A stretch of DNA of 64,000 nucleotides from Burkholderiales bacterium (lineage in GTDB: Bacteria; Pseudomonadota; Gammaproteobacteria; Burkholderiales; Casimicrobiaceae). The stretch spans positions 620,001 through 684,000 of the forward strand of contig JABTUF010000003.1 of NCBI GenBank assembly GCA_015075645.1, read 5' to 3'. Made by a program: the position numbers and the translations under genes. The notes beneath the pieces were generated by a model that saw nothing but the letters and a program-made list of their open reading frames with translations, was not told the DNA's origin and searched no databases. Shown here one piece after another: positions 43,425 to 52,692 of this stretch; position 1 is the first letter of the stretch, and every line of letters starts with the position of its first letter.

Positions 43425-44297
43425 ATGTCCGCCTTCGTTCGTACGCTCGCGACCCTGCTCGCGGCGGCACTCCTCGCGACGGGCTGCGGACTCCTGCCGT
43501 CCGACAAGGACGAGACCGCGGGCTGGACCGCGGAGCGCATCTACCGCAACGCGCACGACGCGATGATGGAGGGCAATTATACGCGCGCGGTGAAGCTGTT
43601 TCAGTCGCTCGAAGCGCGCTATCCGTACGGACGCTACGCTCAGCAGGCGATGCTCGAAGGGGCGTACGCGAGCTTCCGCGCGAACGAGGTCCCGACGGCG
43701 ATCTCGGCGCTCGACCGCTTCATCCGGACCTATCCGAACCATCCGAACGTCGAGTACGCGTACTACCTGAAGGGCATCGTCAACTTCCGCGAGGACCAGG
43801 GCCTGTTCGGCTACGTCTACGAGTTCGACCTCTCCGAGCGTGATCCCAAGGCGATGAAGGATTCCTACGCCGCGTTCAGGGAACTCGTCGCGAAGTTCCC
43901 GGAAGGCCGGTACTCCGACGACGCACGTCAGCGGATGGTCTACCTGGTCAACGCGCTGTCGATGTACGAAGTGCACGTCGCACGCTACTACTACAACCGC
44001 GGCGCGTACGTCGCGTCCGCGGGACGGGCGCAGCAGTCGCTCGTCAACTATCCGCGGACGCCCGCGAACGAGCACGCGCTCGACGTCCTGTGGCGTTCGT
44101 ACGACAGGCTCGGCTTGGTGCAACTCCGCGACGACACCAAGGCCATCCTCGCGCGCACCTACCCGCAGAGCCCGTATCTGTCGGGCATCCCGACCAAACC
44201 GTGGTGGAAGTTCTGGGGCAGCGACATCTACAGCGGCGTCGACTCCGGGATGGATGCCGGTGCGGAGCCGGCGAAGCCGTGGTGGCAGTGGTGGTAG
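43425..44297 (+). CDS. bamD: Outer-membrane assembly lipoprotein BamD
   Basis: A 290-residue lipoprotein with signal cleavage before C21 (ALLATGCGLL). The mature part is a set of TPR-like repeats: AERIYRNAHDAMMEGNYTRAVKLFQSLEARYPYGRYAQQAMLEGAYASFRANEVPTAISALDRFIRTYPNHPNVEYAYYLKGIVNF, and further units to about 260. BamD binds BamA and is essential for beta-barrel insertion. The C-terminal tail has an unusual run of KPWWKFW and KPWWQWW. It is divergent from rluD. Confidence 0.95.
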   Translation: MSAFVRTLATLLAAALLATGCGLLPSDKDETAGWTAERIYRNAHDAMMEGNYTRAVKLFQSLEARYPYGRYAQQAMLEGAYASFRANEVPTAISALDRFIRTYPNHPNVEYAYYLKGIVNFREDQGLFGYVYEFDLSERDPKAMKDSYAAFRELVAKFPEGRYSDDARQRMVYLVNALSMYEVHVARYYYNRGAYVASAGRAQQSLVNYPRTPANEHALDVLWRSYDRLGLVQLRDDTKAILARTYPQSPYLSGIPTKPWWKFWGSDIYSGVDSGMDAGAEPAKPWWQWW

Positions 44298-44312
44298 GCA
44301 GGAGTCCGTAGT

Positions 44313-44476
44313 CAGTTGACAGTTGACAGTTGACAGCGGCGCCGGAGTCTCCGGTGGCCGCGCGTCGAGCGCGGTGAATCTCCTTCATCAACCGAAGCAG
44401 ATCAACGGCGGTCGATCCGCCGCCACCGGAATCGCCGCCGGAACTGTCAACTGTCAACTGACTCCTGACTCCTGAC
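44313..44476. repeat. Inverted heptamer arrays between bamD and dinG
   Basis: The left array has CAGTTGA three times in tandem (44313-44333). The right array has TCAACTG twice (44447-44460), its reverse complement, followed by ACTCCTG twice (44461-44474). About 110 bases without a gene lie between. The right array supplies the last codons and stop of dinG. Origin is unclear; it looks like a slipped-strand or mobile repeat element. Confidence 0.65.
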
Positions 44477-46450
44477 ACCGAAGAACGCTTGCACCTCCTC
44501 GATCTCGCGCGTGCGGCGCATCGGCGGCAGCGAGCGCCACAGCGTCTTGCCGTAGGGCTTGTCGACGAGGCGCGGATCGCCGATCACGAGCACGCCGCGG
44601 TCGGTCTCGGTGCGGATCAAGCGCCCGGCGCCCTGCTTGAGCGCGATCGCGGCCTGCGGGAGCTGCCAGTCGCGGAACGGATTGCCGCCGTCGTCGCGCA
44701 ATTGCTTCAGGCGCGCGGCGAGCAGCGGATCGTCGGGCGGGGCGAACGGCAGCTTGTCGATCACGACGACCGACAGCGCGTCGCCGGCGACGTCGACGCC
44801 TTCCCAGAAGCTCGCGCTCCCCAGCAGCACCGCGTTGCCCGCGCGACGGAAGCGCTCGAGCAGTTCGGTCTTCGAGCCCTCGCCCTGCACCAGCAGCGGA
44901 CCGTCGATGCCGAGCTTCGCGAGTTCGCCGGCGAGGCGCTCGCGCGCCTGCGCGAGCGCGCGCAGCGTCGTGAACAGCAGGAACGCGCGGCCGCGCGAGG
45001 CGGCGAGCACCGGGAGCGCCGCGTCGATCACGGCGTCGGTGTGCGCGGCGCTGTTCGGCTCGGGCAGGCCGCGCGGCACGTAGAGCAGCGCCTGCTCGCC
45101 GTAGTCGAACGGACTCTCCCACGCGCCGGTCGCGGCGTCGTCGAGCCCCAGTTCGCGCGTGTAGTGCGTGAAGTCGCCGCCCACGGCGAGCGTCGCGGAA
45201 GTGAAGATCCACGCCCGCGCGGTCGCGTCGAGCTGGCGCCGGAACAGGTTCGCGACCGACAGCGGCGAGGCGTGGAGCTGGAAGCCGTTCTGCGTGACGT
45301 CGAGCCAGCGGATCCACCGCTCGCCGCCGTCGTCCGGCGCGTCGGCGGCTTCGCGCCAGCGCGCGATGCGGAGCGACGCGTCGTGCGCGCGCGACGCGAT
45401 GCTCGCGAGGTCTTCGCTCCGCTCGGCGAAGTGTCCGAGTTCGGTCGCGACGCGGTCGACGCTGGCGGCCAGCTCGTCGAGCGCCTCGGCGAACCCGTCG
45501 CGGCCCATCGCGACCTCGCGCGATTGCTTCCCCGGCAGCTCGCCCCCGGCGAGTCGGAGCCGGCGCAGCGCGGGAGCCAGGTCGGCCGCGGCGTCGGGGA
45601 GCCCCGGGATGTCGGAGAGCGCCGTGCGCGCGGCGACTTCCGCGTCGCGCGCGAGTTCGGCGAGCGCGCCCGAAGTCGTCTGCTCGCCGAAGAAGGTCGT
45701 GGCCGTGTCGGGGAGCTGGTGCGCCTCGTCGAGGATCACCGTGTTGCACGCGGGGAGGAGGAGGGCGAGCCCCTCGTCGCGCAGCATCACGTCGGCGAAG
45801 AACAGGTGGTGGTTGACGACGACGACGTCCGCGTCGAGCGCGTCCTTGCGCGCATGCATCACGTGGCACTCGCGGTAGTGCGCGCAATTCGAGCCGAGGC
45901 AGTTGTCGCGCGTCGAGGTCACGAGCGGCCAGATCGTCGCGTTCTCCGGCACGTCGCCCAGTTCCGCGCGGTCGCCGCGTTCGGTCGCGTGCGCCCAGCG
46001 CGCGATCGTCGCGAGGTGGCGCGCGTCGTCGCGCGACGGCAGCCGTCCTTCGCGCGAGGTGCGCTCGAGATGATGCAGGCACAGGTAGTTCGCGCGGCCC
46101 TTCAGGAGCGCGATCGTCACCGGCGAGCGCAGTGCGTCGCGGACGAGCGGCAGGTCGCGCTCGTGGAGCTGGTCCTGCAGCGTCTTGGTGCCGGTCGAGA
46201 CGATCACCTTGCCGCCGGCGAGGAGCGCGGGAACGAGGTAGCTGAAGGTCTTGCCGGTGCCGGTGCCGGCTTCCGCGACGAGACGCCCCTGTGTGCCGAT
46301 CGCGCGTGCGACCGCGAGCGCCATCGCGACCTGCTGCGGGCGTTCCCGGTAGCCGGGCAGGCGCCGGGCGAGCGGACCGTCGGCGGCGAAGGCCGCCGCG
46401 ATCTCCGCTTCGACGACCGCATCCACCACCGGTGCGTCGCGCTCAGTCAT
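44447..46450 (-). CDS. dinG: DinG/YoaA-type iron-sulfur DNA helicase
   Basis: A 667-residue XPD-like helicase. Walker A is A61-GTGTGKT68, the iron-sulfur cluster ligands are C124, C184, C189 and C195, and the DEAH box is D241-EAH244. C-terminal motifs include ARAWIFTSATLAVGGDF, LLGSASFWEGVDVAGDAL and LPQAAIALKQGAGRLIRTETDRGVLVIGDPRL. It unwinds forked or R-loop DNA in repair. The last ten codons, including the stop, are made of the 44.4-kb heptamer array, so the C-terminus has probably been altered by the repeat. ATG 46450 is the natural start. Confidence 0.9.
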   Translation of the reverse strand: MTERDAPVVDAVVEAEIAAAFAADGPLARRLPGYRERPQQVAMALAVARAIGTQGRLVAEAGTGTGKTFSYLVPALLAGGKVIVSTGTKTLQDQLHERDLPLVRDALRSPVTIALLKGRANYLCLHHLERTSREGRLPSRDDARHLATIARWAHATERGDRAELGDVPENATIWPLVTSTRDNCLGSNCAHYRECHVMHARKDALDADVVVVNHHLFFADVMLRDEGLALLLPACNTVILDEAHQLPDTATTFFGEQTTSGALAELARDAEVAARTALSDIPGLPDAAADLAPALRRLRLAGGELPGKQSREVAMGRDGFAEALDELAASVDRVATELGHFAERSEDLASIASRAHDASLRIARWREAADAPDDGGERWIRWLDVTQNGFQLHASPLSVANLFRRQLDATARAWIFTSATLAVGGDFTHYTRELGLDDAATGAWESPFDYGEQALLYVPRGLPEPNSAAHTDAVIDAALPVLAASRGRAFLLFTTLRALAQARERLAGELAKLGIDGPLLVQGEGSKTELLERFRRAGNAVLLGSASFWEGVDVAGDALSVVVIDKLPFAPPDDPLLAARLKQLRDDGGNPFRDWQLPQAAIALKQGAGRLIRTETDRGVLVIGDPRLVDKPYGKTLWRSLPPMRRTREIEEVQAFFGVRSQESVDS

Positions 46451-46504
46451 GGCGGACCCGGCGCGCGCGCCCGCCGGCAGCGTGCGACTGGCGACGGTTG
46501 GAGA

Positions 46505-47083
46505 CTACTTCGCGGCGGACTTCGGCGTTGCGGCCTTCGGCGCCGCGGACTTCGAAGGCGCCGGGCGCACGTGCGCCTTGACGGTGTCGACGATGATCTG
46601 GATGCCGGCGATCCGCTCCTCGAACTCCATGTACGGCGTCACCGTCCGGGTGAGGTAGTCGTCGCCGGTCTCGCCGGGACGCCACGTGAGATCTTCGAGC
46701 GAGGCGACCCAGACCGTCTGCAGGTCCCTGACGGCGTCGGTCGCCTGCTTCGAGATCGACGCGGCGCGCAACGCCGCCTGGTAGGGCTTGTGCATGTTGC
46801 CGCGCTGCTTGTCGATGCACGAGATGGTCTTGGCGTTGTTGACGCCTTCCTGCGATTTCTCGAAGCCCCACTCGATGATCTCGATCGACTTGACGTGGCG
46901 GCACATCGTGTAGAGGTGGCGCACGGCGTCGAAGTAGCAGTCGAGCGGCGGGCCGCCGTCCGCGTTCGGACACACGTAGTTGTACTGCGGGCCGGAATTC
47001 CCGCCTATCGTCCGTTGCGCCGAGACGGGGGACGCGAGCGCGGCCAGGACGGCCAGCGCGGTGACGGGCAGGACAGACGGCAT
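46505..47083 (-). CDS. Secreted protein of unknown function
   Basis: A 192-residue precursor with a signal peptide ending near ASPVSAQ. The mature domain has NYVCPNADGGPPLDCYFDAVRHLYTMCRHVKSIEIIEWGFEKSQEGVNNAKTISCIDKQRGNMHKPYQAAL, with four cysteines that may pair in the periplasm. A Lys/Ala/Pro-rich tail (SKSAAPKAATPKSAAK) resembles the phasin-type tails. I do not recognise the family. ATG 47083 is preferred over one at 47116, which adds a non-signal extension. It lies on the same strand as dinG but 54 bases upstream of it. Confidence 0.6.
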   Translation of the reverse strand: MPSVLPVTALAVLAALASPVSAQRTIGGNSGPQYNYVCPNADGGPPLDCYFDAVRHLYTMCRHVKSIEIIEWGFEKSQEGVNNAKTISCIDKQRGNMHKPYQAALRAASISKQATDAVRDLQTVWVASLEDLTWRPGETGDDYLTRTVTPYMEFEERIAGIQIIVDTVKAHVRPAPSKSAAPKAATPKSAAK

Positions 47084-47184
47084 GACGTGGAACTCCCCCG
47101 GACACGAACCGGGCATCCTACGCCGGTCGATGCGGAAGATTCAAGCCGGGGCGCCGGCCGGGCGCCCGGCGAACCGCGGATGCG

Positions 47185-47925
47185 TCAGATGGTGACGCCG
47201 CCGGAGACCTCGATCACCGCGCCGTTGATGTAGGACGCCTCGTCGGAGGCGAGCCACGCGTAGGTGTTGGCGATCTCCTCGGGCTTGCCCAGGCGGCCGA
47301 GCGGAACCTTCTCCTCCATCATCCGGACGATCTTGTCCGGCATCGAGGTGAGGATCGGCGTGCTGATGAATCCCGGACAGATCGCGTTCGCGCGGATGCC
47401 CTTGCGGCCGAGTTCGCGCGCCCAGGTCTTCACCATCCCGATCACGCCGAACTTGGTGGCGGCGTAGTTGGTCTGGCCGAAGTTGCCGTAGAGGCCGACG
47501 ATCGACGATGCGTTGAGGATGCAGCCCGAGTTCTGCTCGAGCATGATGTCGACGACGGCCTTGGTGACGTTGTAGACGCCCTTCAGGTTCACGTCGATCA
47601 CGCGCTCGAACTGCTCGTCGGTCATCTTGCGGAACTGCGCGTCCTGCACGATGCCCGCGTTGTTGACCAGCGTGTCGATGCGCCCCCACGCGCCCATCAC
47701 GCCCTCGACCATCCGGGCGATCGACGACTTGTCGGTCACGTCGACGACGAAGCCGAGCGCCTGACCGCCGTTGGCGACGATGGTTTCGACGGTCGCGTCG
47801 ACCGCCGAACGATTGATGTCGCAGAGCGCGACCCTGGCGCCTTCCCGCGCGAACTTCATCGCGGTCGCCTGGCCGATGCCCTGGCCGGCGCCGGTGATGA
47901 TCGCGACCTTGTCCTTGAGACGCAT
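47185..47925 (-). CDS. FabG-like short-chain dehydrogenase
   Basis: A 246-residue SDR. The cofactor motif is T11-GAGQGIG18, NNAG lies at 88-91 and the catalytic residues are S140/S141, Y154 and K158. It resembles 3-oxoacyl-ACP/CoA reductases (FabG) and is related to PhaB, sharing the GNFGQTNYAATKFG block. An aspartate after strand 2 (CDIN) favours NADH. GGAGGG precedes the ATG at 47925. Its promoter region carries the same 12-base motif as the phaP promoter, so it may be a PHA-linked reductase. That link is inference. Confidence 0.85.
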   Translation of the reverse strand: MRLKDKVAIITGAGQGIGQATAMKFAREGARVALCDINRSAVDATVETIVANGGQALGFVVDVTDKSSIARMVEGVMGAWGRIDTLVNNAGIVQDAQFRKMTDEQFERVIDVNLKGVYNVTKAVVDIMLEQNSGCILNASSIVGLYGNFGQTNYAATKFGVIGMVKTWARELGRKGIRANAICPGFISTPILTSMPDKIVRMMEEKVPLGRLGKPEEIANTYAWLASDEASYINGAVIEVSGGVTI

Positions 47926-47982
47926 GCGTGCCCTCCGGGAGCCTGGGGCCGCAGCGCAGCATGGCCGCGGCCAAACTGGCCT

Positions 47983-48011
47983 AATCTACCCGCAAATGAT
48001 GCGTCGCACAA
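47983..48011 (-). promoter_or_regulatory. Promoter and candidate PhaR site upstream of the SDR
   Basis: On the minus strand TTGTGC (48011-48006) and TAGATT (47988-47983) are spaced by 17 bases, 58 bases before the ATG. The -35 lies inside TGCGTCGCACAA (48000-48011, plus strand), identical to the sequence upstream of phaP. A repressor bound there would block the -35. Confidence 0.5.
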
Positions 48012-48050
48012 GTCTCGATCGCATGATATCCCTGTCGGTCCAATGCTGGT

Positions 48051-48065
48051 TTATCGTCGTGATAA
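48051..48065. promoter_or_regulatory. AT-rich palindrome TTATC-N5-GATAA
   Basis: A 5-5-5 inverted repeat in unusually AT-rich DNA, 40 bases upstream of the SDR -35. It could be a regulator site or a DNA-bending element. No partner is known. Confidence 0.3.
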
Positions 48066-48232
48066 CAACAGGTTATGCGAATTCCTCCGAAAAGCGCCGT
48101 GGGTAAGTGAGCGCTTCGCCCGGCTGCGGCGCCACACGCCTGCTGCGGTGTAGCGCATCCCGGGCGGCCGGCGAAGGCTGGATCCTGGAGAGGTGCCCAC
48201 CGGGGGTTGAACCGGAGCCTGCCTGCGTCCCG

Positions 48233-49930
48233 TCAGGGTTCCGGCGCCCAGTGCTCGACCACGAGTTCGAGCGATTCGGCGCCCTGCCAGCGGTTGACCT
48301 CGGGCCGGAAGACCGCGCGGATCGAACCGGGCAGCGGGTCCGCGTGGCGGAAGACGATCGCGTCGAAGCGCTCACCGTCCCGGTCGAGGACGAGCCGGGT
48401 GTGCCGCGCGCCCACGACACGCTGGCCGGCGACCCGGAAGCCGGCATCGAACCGGGGCGGGGGGAAGCCCTGTCCCCACACCGCTTCGGACAGGCGCCCC
48501 GCCAGATCGACCGACAGTTCGCCCGGCGCGGGCTCACCGTCGGTCTCGCAGCGTTGCAGCAGGTCGTCGGGCGACAGCCGTTCGCGCGCGACACCTTCGA
48601 ACGCGTCGGCGAACCGATCGAAGTCCGATGCGCGAAGCGAGAGCCCGGCCGCGAACGCGTGGCCGCCGAAGCGCAGGATCAATCCGGGTGCGCGCTTGGA
48701 CACGAGGTCGAGCGCGTCGCGCAGGTGGAATCCGGCGATCGATCGTCCCGACCCGCGAAGCTCGCCGTCGTTCCCCGGGGCGAAGACGATGACCGGACGG
48801 TGCGCGCGATCCTTGAGGCGCGACGCGACGATGCCGACCACGCCCGGGTGCCAGTTCGCCCGATGCACGCACGCCGAGGCGCGCCCGGCCGACTCCGCCG
48901 CGAACTCCTCGAGATCGGCGAGCGCCTCCTCCTCGATCGTCGCTTCGATCGCGCGGCGCTCGCGGTTCATCCGGTCGAGTTCGGCCGCGAGCGCCTGCGC
49001 TTCGCGCGCGTCGTCGGTGACGAGGCAGCGGATGCCGATCGCCATGTCCGCGAGGCGGCCGGCGGCGTTGACGCGCGGACCGGCGACGAAGCCCAGGTCG
49101 GTGGCCCTCGCGCGGGCGGCGTCGCGCGACGCGACCGCGAACAGCGCGGCGACGCCGGGATGCGCGCGTCCGGCGCGGATGCGGCGCAGGCCCTGATCGA
49201 CGAGGATGCGATTGGTGCGGTCGAGCCGCACGACGTCTGCCACGGTGCCGAGGGCGACGAGGTCGAGCAGGTCGGCGAGCTTGGGCAGCGACGCCTCGTC
49301 GCGGCCGCGCGAGCGCAGCAGCGCGCGCGTCGCCGCGAGCACGTAGAACATGACGCCCACGCCGGCGAGGTGCTTCGACGGAAAGGCGCAGCCCGGCTGG
49401 TTCGGGTTCACGATCAGCGCGGGCTCGGGCAGCCGCTCGCCGGGCAGATGGTGGTCGGTCACGAGCACGTCGATGCCGCGCGCGGCCGCGGCCGCCACGC
49501 CCTCGACGCTCGCGATGCCGTTGTCGACGGTGACGAGAAGCTTCGGCGACTGTGCTGCCGCGAGCGCGACGATCTCCGGCGTGAGTCCGTAGCCATGCTC
49601 GAAGCGGTTCGGCACGAGGAAGCGCACGTCGGCGCCCATGCCCGCGAGCGCGCGCATGCCGATCGCGCAGGCGGTGGCGCCGTCGGCGTCGTAGTCCGCC
49701 ACGATCAGGATCCGCTCGCGCGACGCGATCGCGTGCGCGAGCCGGTCGGCGGCCGCATCGAGGCCCTTCATCGATGCGGGCGGCGGCAGTCCGGCGAGCG
49801 AAGTGTCGAGGTCGGCGACATCGCCCACGCCGCGCGACGCGTAGAGCCGCGCGAGCACCGGATCGACGCCGGCCGCGGCGAGCGAGGCCGCCGCCGCGGG
49901 CACCGGGCGGCGGACGATCGCCGGCATCAT
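48233..49930 (-). CDS. recJ: Single-stranded-DNA-specific exonuclease RecJ
   Basis: A 565-residue 5'-3' exonuclease for recombination and mismatch repair. DHH-family motifs are D79-Y-D-A-D83, D136-N137, D159-H-H161 and RVNAAGRLADM, followed by the DHHA1 domain SGRSIAGFHLRDALD and RFGGHAFAAGLSL. All metal ligands are present. I chose the ATG at 49930 (MMPAIVRRPVP); 49927 is equally possible. Longer extension upstream is low-complexity. A 429-base gap separates it from the RpfE-like gene that normally sits next to it. Confidence 0.94.
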   Translation of the reverse strand: MMPAIVRRPVPAAAASLAAAGVDPVLARLYASRGVGDVADLDTSLAGLPPPASMKGLDAAADRLAHAIASRERILIVADYDADGATACAIGMRALAGMGADVRFLVPNRFEHGYGLTPEIVALAAAQSPKLLVTVDNGIASVEGVAAAAARGIDVLVTDHHLPGERLPEPALIVNPNQPGCAFPSKHLAGVGVMFYVLAATRALLRSRGRDEASLPKLADLLDLVALGTVADVVRLDRTNRILVDQGLRRIRAGRAHPGVAALFAVASRDAARARATDLGFVAGPRVNAAGRLADMAIGIRCLVTDDAREAQALAAELDRMNRERRAIEATIEEEALADLEEFAAESAGRASACVHRANWHPGVVGIVASRLKDRAHRPVIVFAPGNDGELRGSGRSIAGFHLRDALDLVSKRAPGLILRFGGHAFAAGLSLRASDFDRFADAFEGVARERLSPDDLLQRCETDGEPAPGELSVDLAGRLSEAVWGQGFPPPRFDAGFRVAGQRVVGARHTRLVLDRDGERFDAIVFRHADPLPGSIRAVFRPEVNRWQGAESLELVVEHWAPEP

Positions 49931-50359
49931 CGCCGAGCGGGCGCGAAGCGGCGCGGAGCGACGCTCGCGCGGAGCCGCGACGACGGCCGCGCGTCCGTCG
50001 TCGCCGCGCGAGCCGTCGCACACGCGATGCGATCCGTCGAGCGCGGCCGCGGGCGGTCGAGGCAGGCGTCCGCCCGCGCATGCGCACGCGTGCGGCCGCG
50101 CGCGCACGGTGATCGCGGCCTAGACGACGGCAGCGAGCGATGCCGCCCGCGTGACGCGATCCCGCGCCTGGCGCGTCGGCGGAACGCGAGAGCCCACGCC
50201 GTCGCCGCCCGAACCGGCCACGGCGACCGCGCGTCGCGCGCGTACTGCGCGCGAGCGCATCTGATCGGCACGCGCCGTCCGGTCGCCCTTCGGCGGGCCG
50301 AATCGACGGCCCGTCGCGGCGTCGGGGAGGCCCCGGCGCGAACGCAACCAGGCGGCGGC
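49931..50359. other. 429-base GC-extreme region without a recognisable gene
   Basis: All six frames here are arginine-rich or low-complexity and show no family motif, although some are open because stops are rare at this GC. It is full of GCGCG and CGCG runs. It lies between the disrupted end of the RpfE-like gene and recJ. It may hold degraded sequence or structured RNA; I see neither clearly. Confidence 0.5.
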
Positions 50360-51344
50360 CTAACGCAGTCCGTCGAAGCGGATCGACACGGCGCGCGGTC
50401 CAGGTCGTCGCCGCCGCGCCGGAGCCCTCGTCGGCGACGAGCGCGAGCGATGCGATCCGTCCGCGTTCGAGCCAGCGCGTGGCCGGCTCGAGCCACGCGC
50501 GGTCGAGGGCCGCGAGCGCGTGCGCGTCCGCCACCGGCGGCAGCATCGCGGCGACGTGCGTTGCCGGCCGCGCGGCCGGCACGGCTTCGATCGCGGCCTC
50601 GAACGACGACGGCAGCGCGAGCGATTCGCCGCCCGCGTGACGCGCGAGTCCGCGCAGGAAGTCGCCTTCGGCGCCGTCGGGTGCGTGCGCGCGGAACGGC
50701 GCGACGAGCCCCACGTCCGCGAGCGTTCCGCCGCCCCAGAACCACAGGCCGTTCATCGGCGCGAGACCGCGGCGTTCGCGCTCGGCGTTGACCGGGTGCG
50801 CGGCGAGCAGCATCTGGATCTCGGTCGCCCAGCGCAGCCACGTCCGCGCGTCGCCGCCCTTCGGCAGGAGCCCGGACATCGCACTCCCCAGTGCCGCGTC
50901 GAGCGGCGTCGTGCGGAGGTCCGGCCGCCGGCGCGCGAACGCGAACCAGGCGTCGGGGCGCGGGGCCTCGAACGCGAGTCCGTCGTCGGCGAAGTGCGCG
51001 TCGAGCGCCGCGACGAGCGCGCGCGCGTCCGCGGCGCCGAGGTCGTCGACGCGCCCGGCGATCGCGACGTCCTCGCGGCCGGCGACGAGCGCGACCGGGT
51101 CGGCCGCGAGCGCGAAGCCGCCGTGCGGGTCCGCGCCGGCGCCGAGCGCGGCGAGCGGCGCGGCCGGGAGGTCGTGCGCGGTGTCGGTGTGCGGCGCGCC
51201 GAGCGCCGAGAGCAGCGCGGCCCGCCATCCGCGCGATTCCGATCGCACGCTCGCCCACGACGCGATGCGCGCGAGCGAACGCGACGACGCGAGCGCGGCG
51301 CGGTCGAGCGAAGCGAGTCCGGGGACGACGAAGGTGAAGCGCAT
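50360..51344 (-). CDS. RpfE-like conserved protein, frameshifted near its C-terminus
   Basis: Residues 1-318 form a typical RpfE/COG4255-type protein often encoded next to recJ. It begins MRFTFVVPGLASLDR, with DPHGGFALAADPVALVAGREDVAIAG, TEIQMLLAAHPVNAERERRGLAPMNGLWFWGGG and a DRAWLEP-ATRWLERGRI block near the end. The frame then runs on past the expected stop into arginine-rich nonsense through recJ. One extra base near 50390-50400 would explain this: without it the protein ends SIRFDGLR and TAG at 50362-50360, 327 residues in all. Function is not established; some relatives are called phosphoglycerate mutase. A sequencing error is possible. Confidence 0.65.
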
Positions 51345-51444
51345 CGGCGGGTGCCGCGAGCGATCGCGAGGGAACCCGCGACGCGTCTTCGAGTCTAGCA
51401 TGCGATAATCGCGCGCCGCGTCGGCCGGACGGACGAATCTCCCC

Positions 51445-52692
51445 GTGTCTCCCTACGAACTCGCCGTCGGCCTGCGCTACACGCGCACCCGCAAGGGCTC
51501 CGGCCGCAACGCGTTCATCTCGTTCATCGCGCTGATCTCGATGGCCGGGATCGCGCTCGGCGTCGCCGCGCTCATCGTCGTGCTCTCGGTGATGAACGGC
51601 TTCCAGCAGGAGTTGCGCAGCCGCATCCTGTCGGTCGCGTCGCACATCGAGGTGCGCGGCCTGCCGTCGCTCGCCAACTGGGACGCAGTCGCGAAGGCCG
51701 CGCTCGCCGATCCGCGCGTCCTGGCCGCCGCGCCCTACGTGGCCGGGCAGGCGATGCTCTCGGCCGGCGACGTGAACCGGGGCGTGATCGTGCGCGGCAT
51801 CGATCCCGCGCGCGAGGACACGGTCGCCGACATCGGCCGCTCGATGCGGCTCGGGTCGCTCGCGGACCTGAAGCCCGGCGGATTCGGCATCGTGCTCGGC
51901 GCGGAGATCGCGCGCGCGCTCGGGGTGACCGTCGGCGACACCGTCGTCGCGATCACGCCGCAGGGCACGGTGACGCCTGCCGGCACGTTGCCGCGGGTCA
52001 AGAGCTTCAAGGTCGTCGGCGTCTTCGAGGTCGGCATGTACGAGTTCGACAGCGGCCTCGCGCTGATCGATCTCGCGGACGCGCAGAAACTCTACCGGGT
52101 CGACGGCGTGACCGGCGTCCGGCTGAAGCTCGCCGACCTGTTCCAGGCGCCCGCGGTGGCGCGCTCGCTCGCGCGCACGATGACCTTCGACGCCGAGTTG
52201 CGCGACTGGACGCAGAGCCACGCGAACTTCTTCCGCGCGGTCGCGATCGAGAAGCGCGTGATGTTCATCATCCTGACGCTGATCGTCGCGGTCGCGGCGT
52301 TCAACATCGTGTCGGCGCAGGTGATGCTCGTCACCGACAAGCAGGCCGACATCGCGATCCTGCGCACGCTCGGCGCGTCGCCCGCGTCGATCCTGACGAT
52401 CTTCGTGATCCAGGGCGCGCTGATCGGCGTCATCGGCACGCTGATCGGGGTCGCGGGCGGCGTGCTGCTCGCGCTCAACGTCGAGACGGTCGTCCCCTGG
52501 ATCGAGCGCACGTTCGGCGTCGCCTTCCTCGACCGGAGCATCTACTACATCAGCGACCTGCCGTCCGACCTGCAGCGCGGCGACGTGGTCACGATCGCGG
52601 CGATCGCGCTCGTGCTGGCGCTCGTGGCGACGCTCTACCCGAGCTGGCGCGCCGCGCGCGTGAACCCGGCGGCGGCACTCCGCTATGAATGA
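51445..52692 (+). CDS. lolC: Lipoprotein-releasing system permease LolC
   Basis: A 415-residue inner-membrane protein starting at GTG 51445 ([62 protein letters not shown]). The N-terminal helix is followed by a large periplasmic domain, then three helices within [62 protein letters not shown]. This matches the LolC/E group. With LolD it extracts outer-membrane lipoproteins from the inner membrane. No separate lolE follows, so it may act as the single LolC/E-type (LolF-like) permease. lolD overlaps its last codons. Confidence 0.92.
   Translation: MSPYELAVGLRYTRTRKGSGRNAFISFIALISMAGIALGVAALIVVLSVMNGFQQELRSRILSVASHIEVRGLPSLANWDAVAKAALADPRVLAAAPYVAGQAMLSAGDVNRGVIVRGIDPAREDTVADIGRSMRLGSLADLKPGGFGIVLGAEIARALGVTVGDTVVAITPQGTVTPAGTLPRVKSFKVVGVFEVGMYEFDSGLALIDLADAQKLYRVDGVTGVRLKLADLFQAPAVARSLARTMTFDAELRDWTQSHANFFRAVAIEKRVMFIILTLIVAVAAFNIVSAQVMLVTDKQADIAILRTLGASPASILTIFVIQGALIGVIGTLIGVAGGVLLALNVETVVPWIERTFGVAFLDRSIYYISDLPSDLQRGDVVTIAAIALVLALVATLYPSWRAARVNPAAALRYE

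Larger units (their letters stand above)
47926..48232. other. 307-base intergenic region
   Basis: It separates the SDR start from the end of recJ (both minus strand). It contains the SDR promoter and candidate PhaR site (47983-48011), an AT-rich palindrome (48051-48065) and a GC-rich remainder up to 48232 without a gene or tRNA. The stretch 47975-48090 is distinctly AT-richer than its surroundings. Confidence 0.6.

Noticed and set aside
48188..48245. Possible tRNA-like T-arm (GGGGGTTGAACCGG)
   Set aside because: No acceptor, D- or anticodon arm can be folded around it on either strand; the stem has only four pairs.
50120..50347. 75-residue minus-strand open frame in the gap before recJ
   Set aside because: Arg/Ala-rich with no ribosome-binding site or motif; looks like chance.
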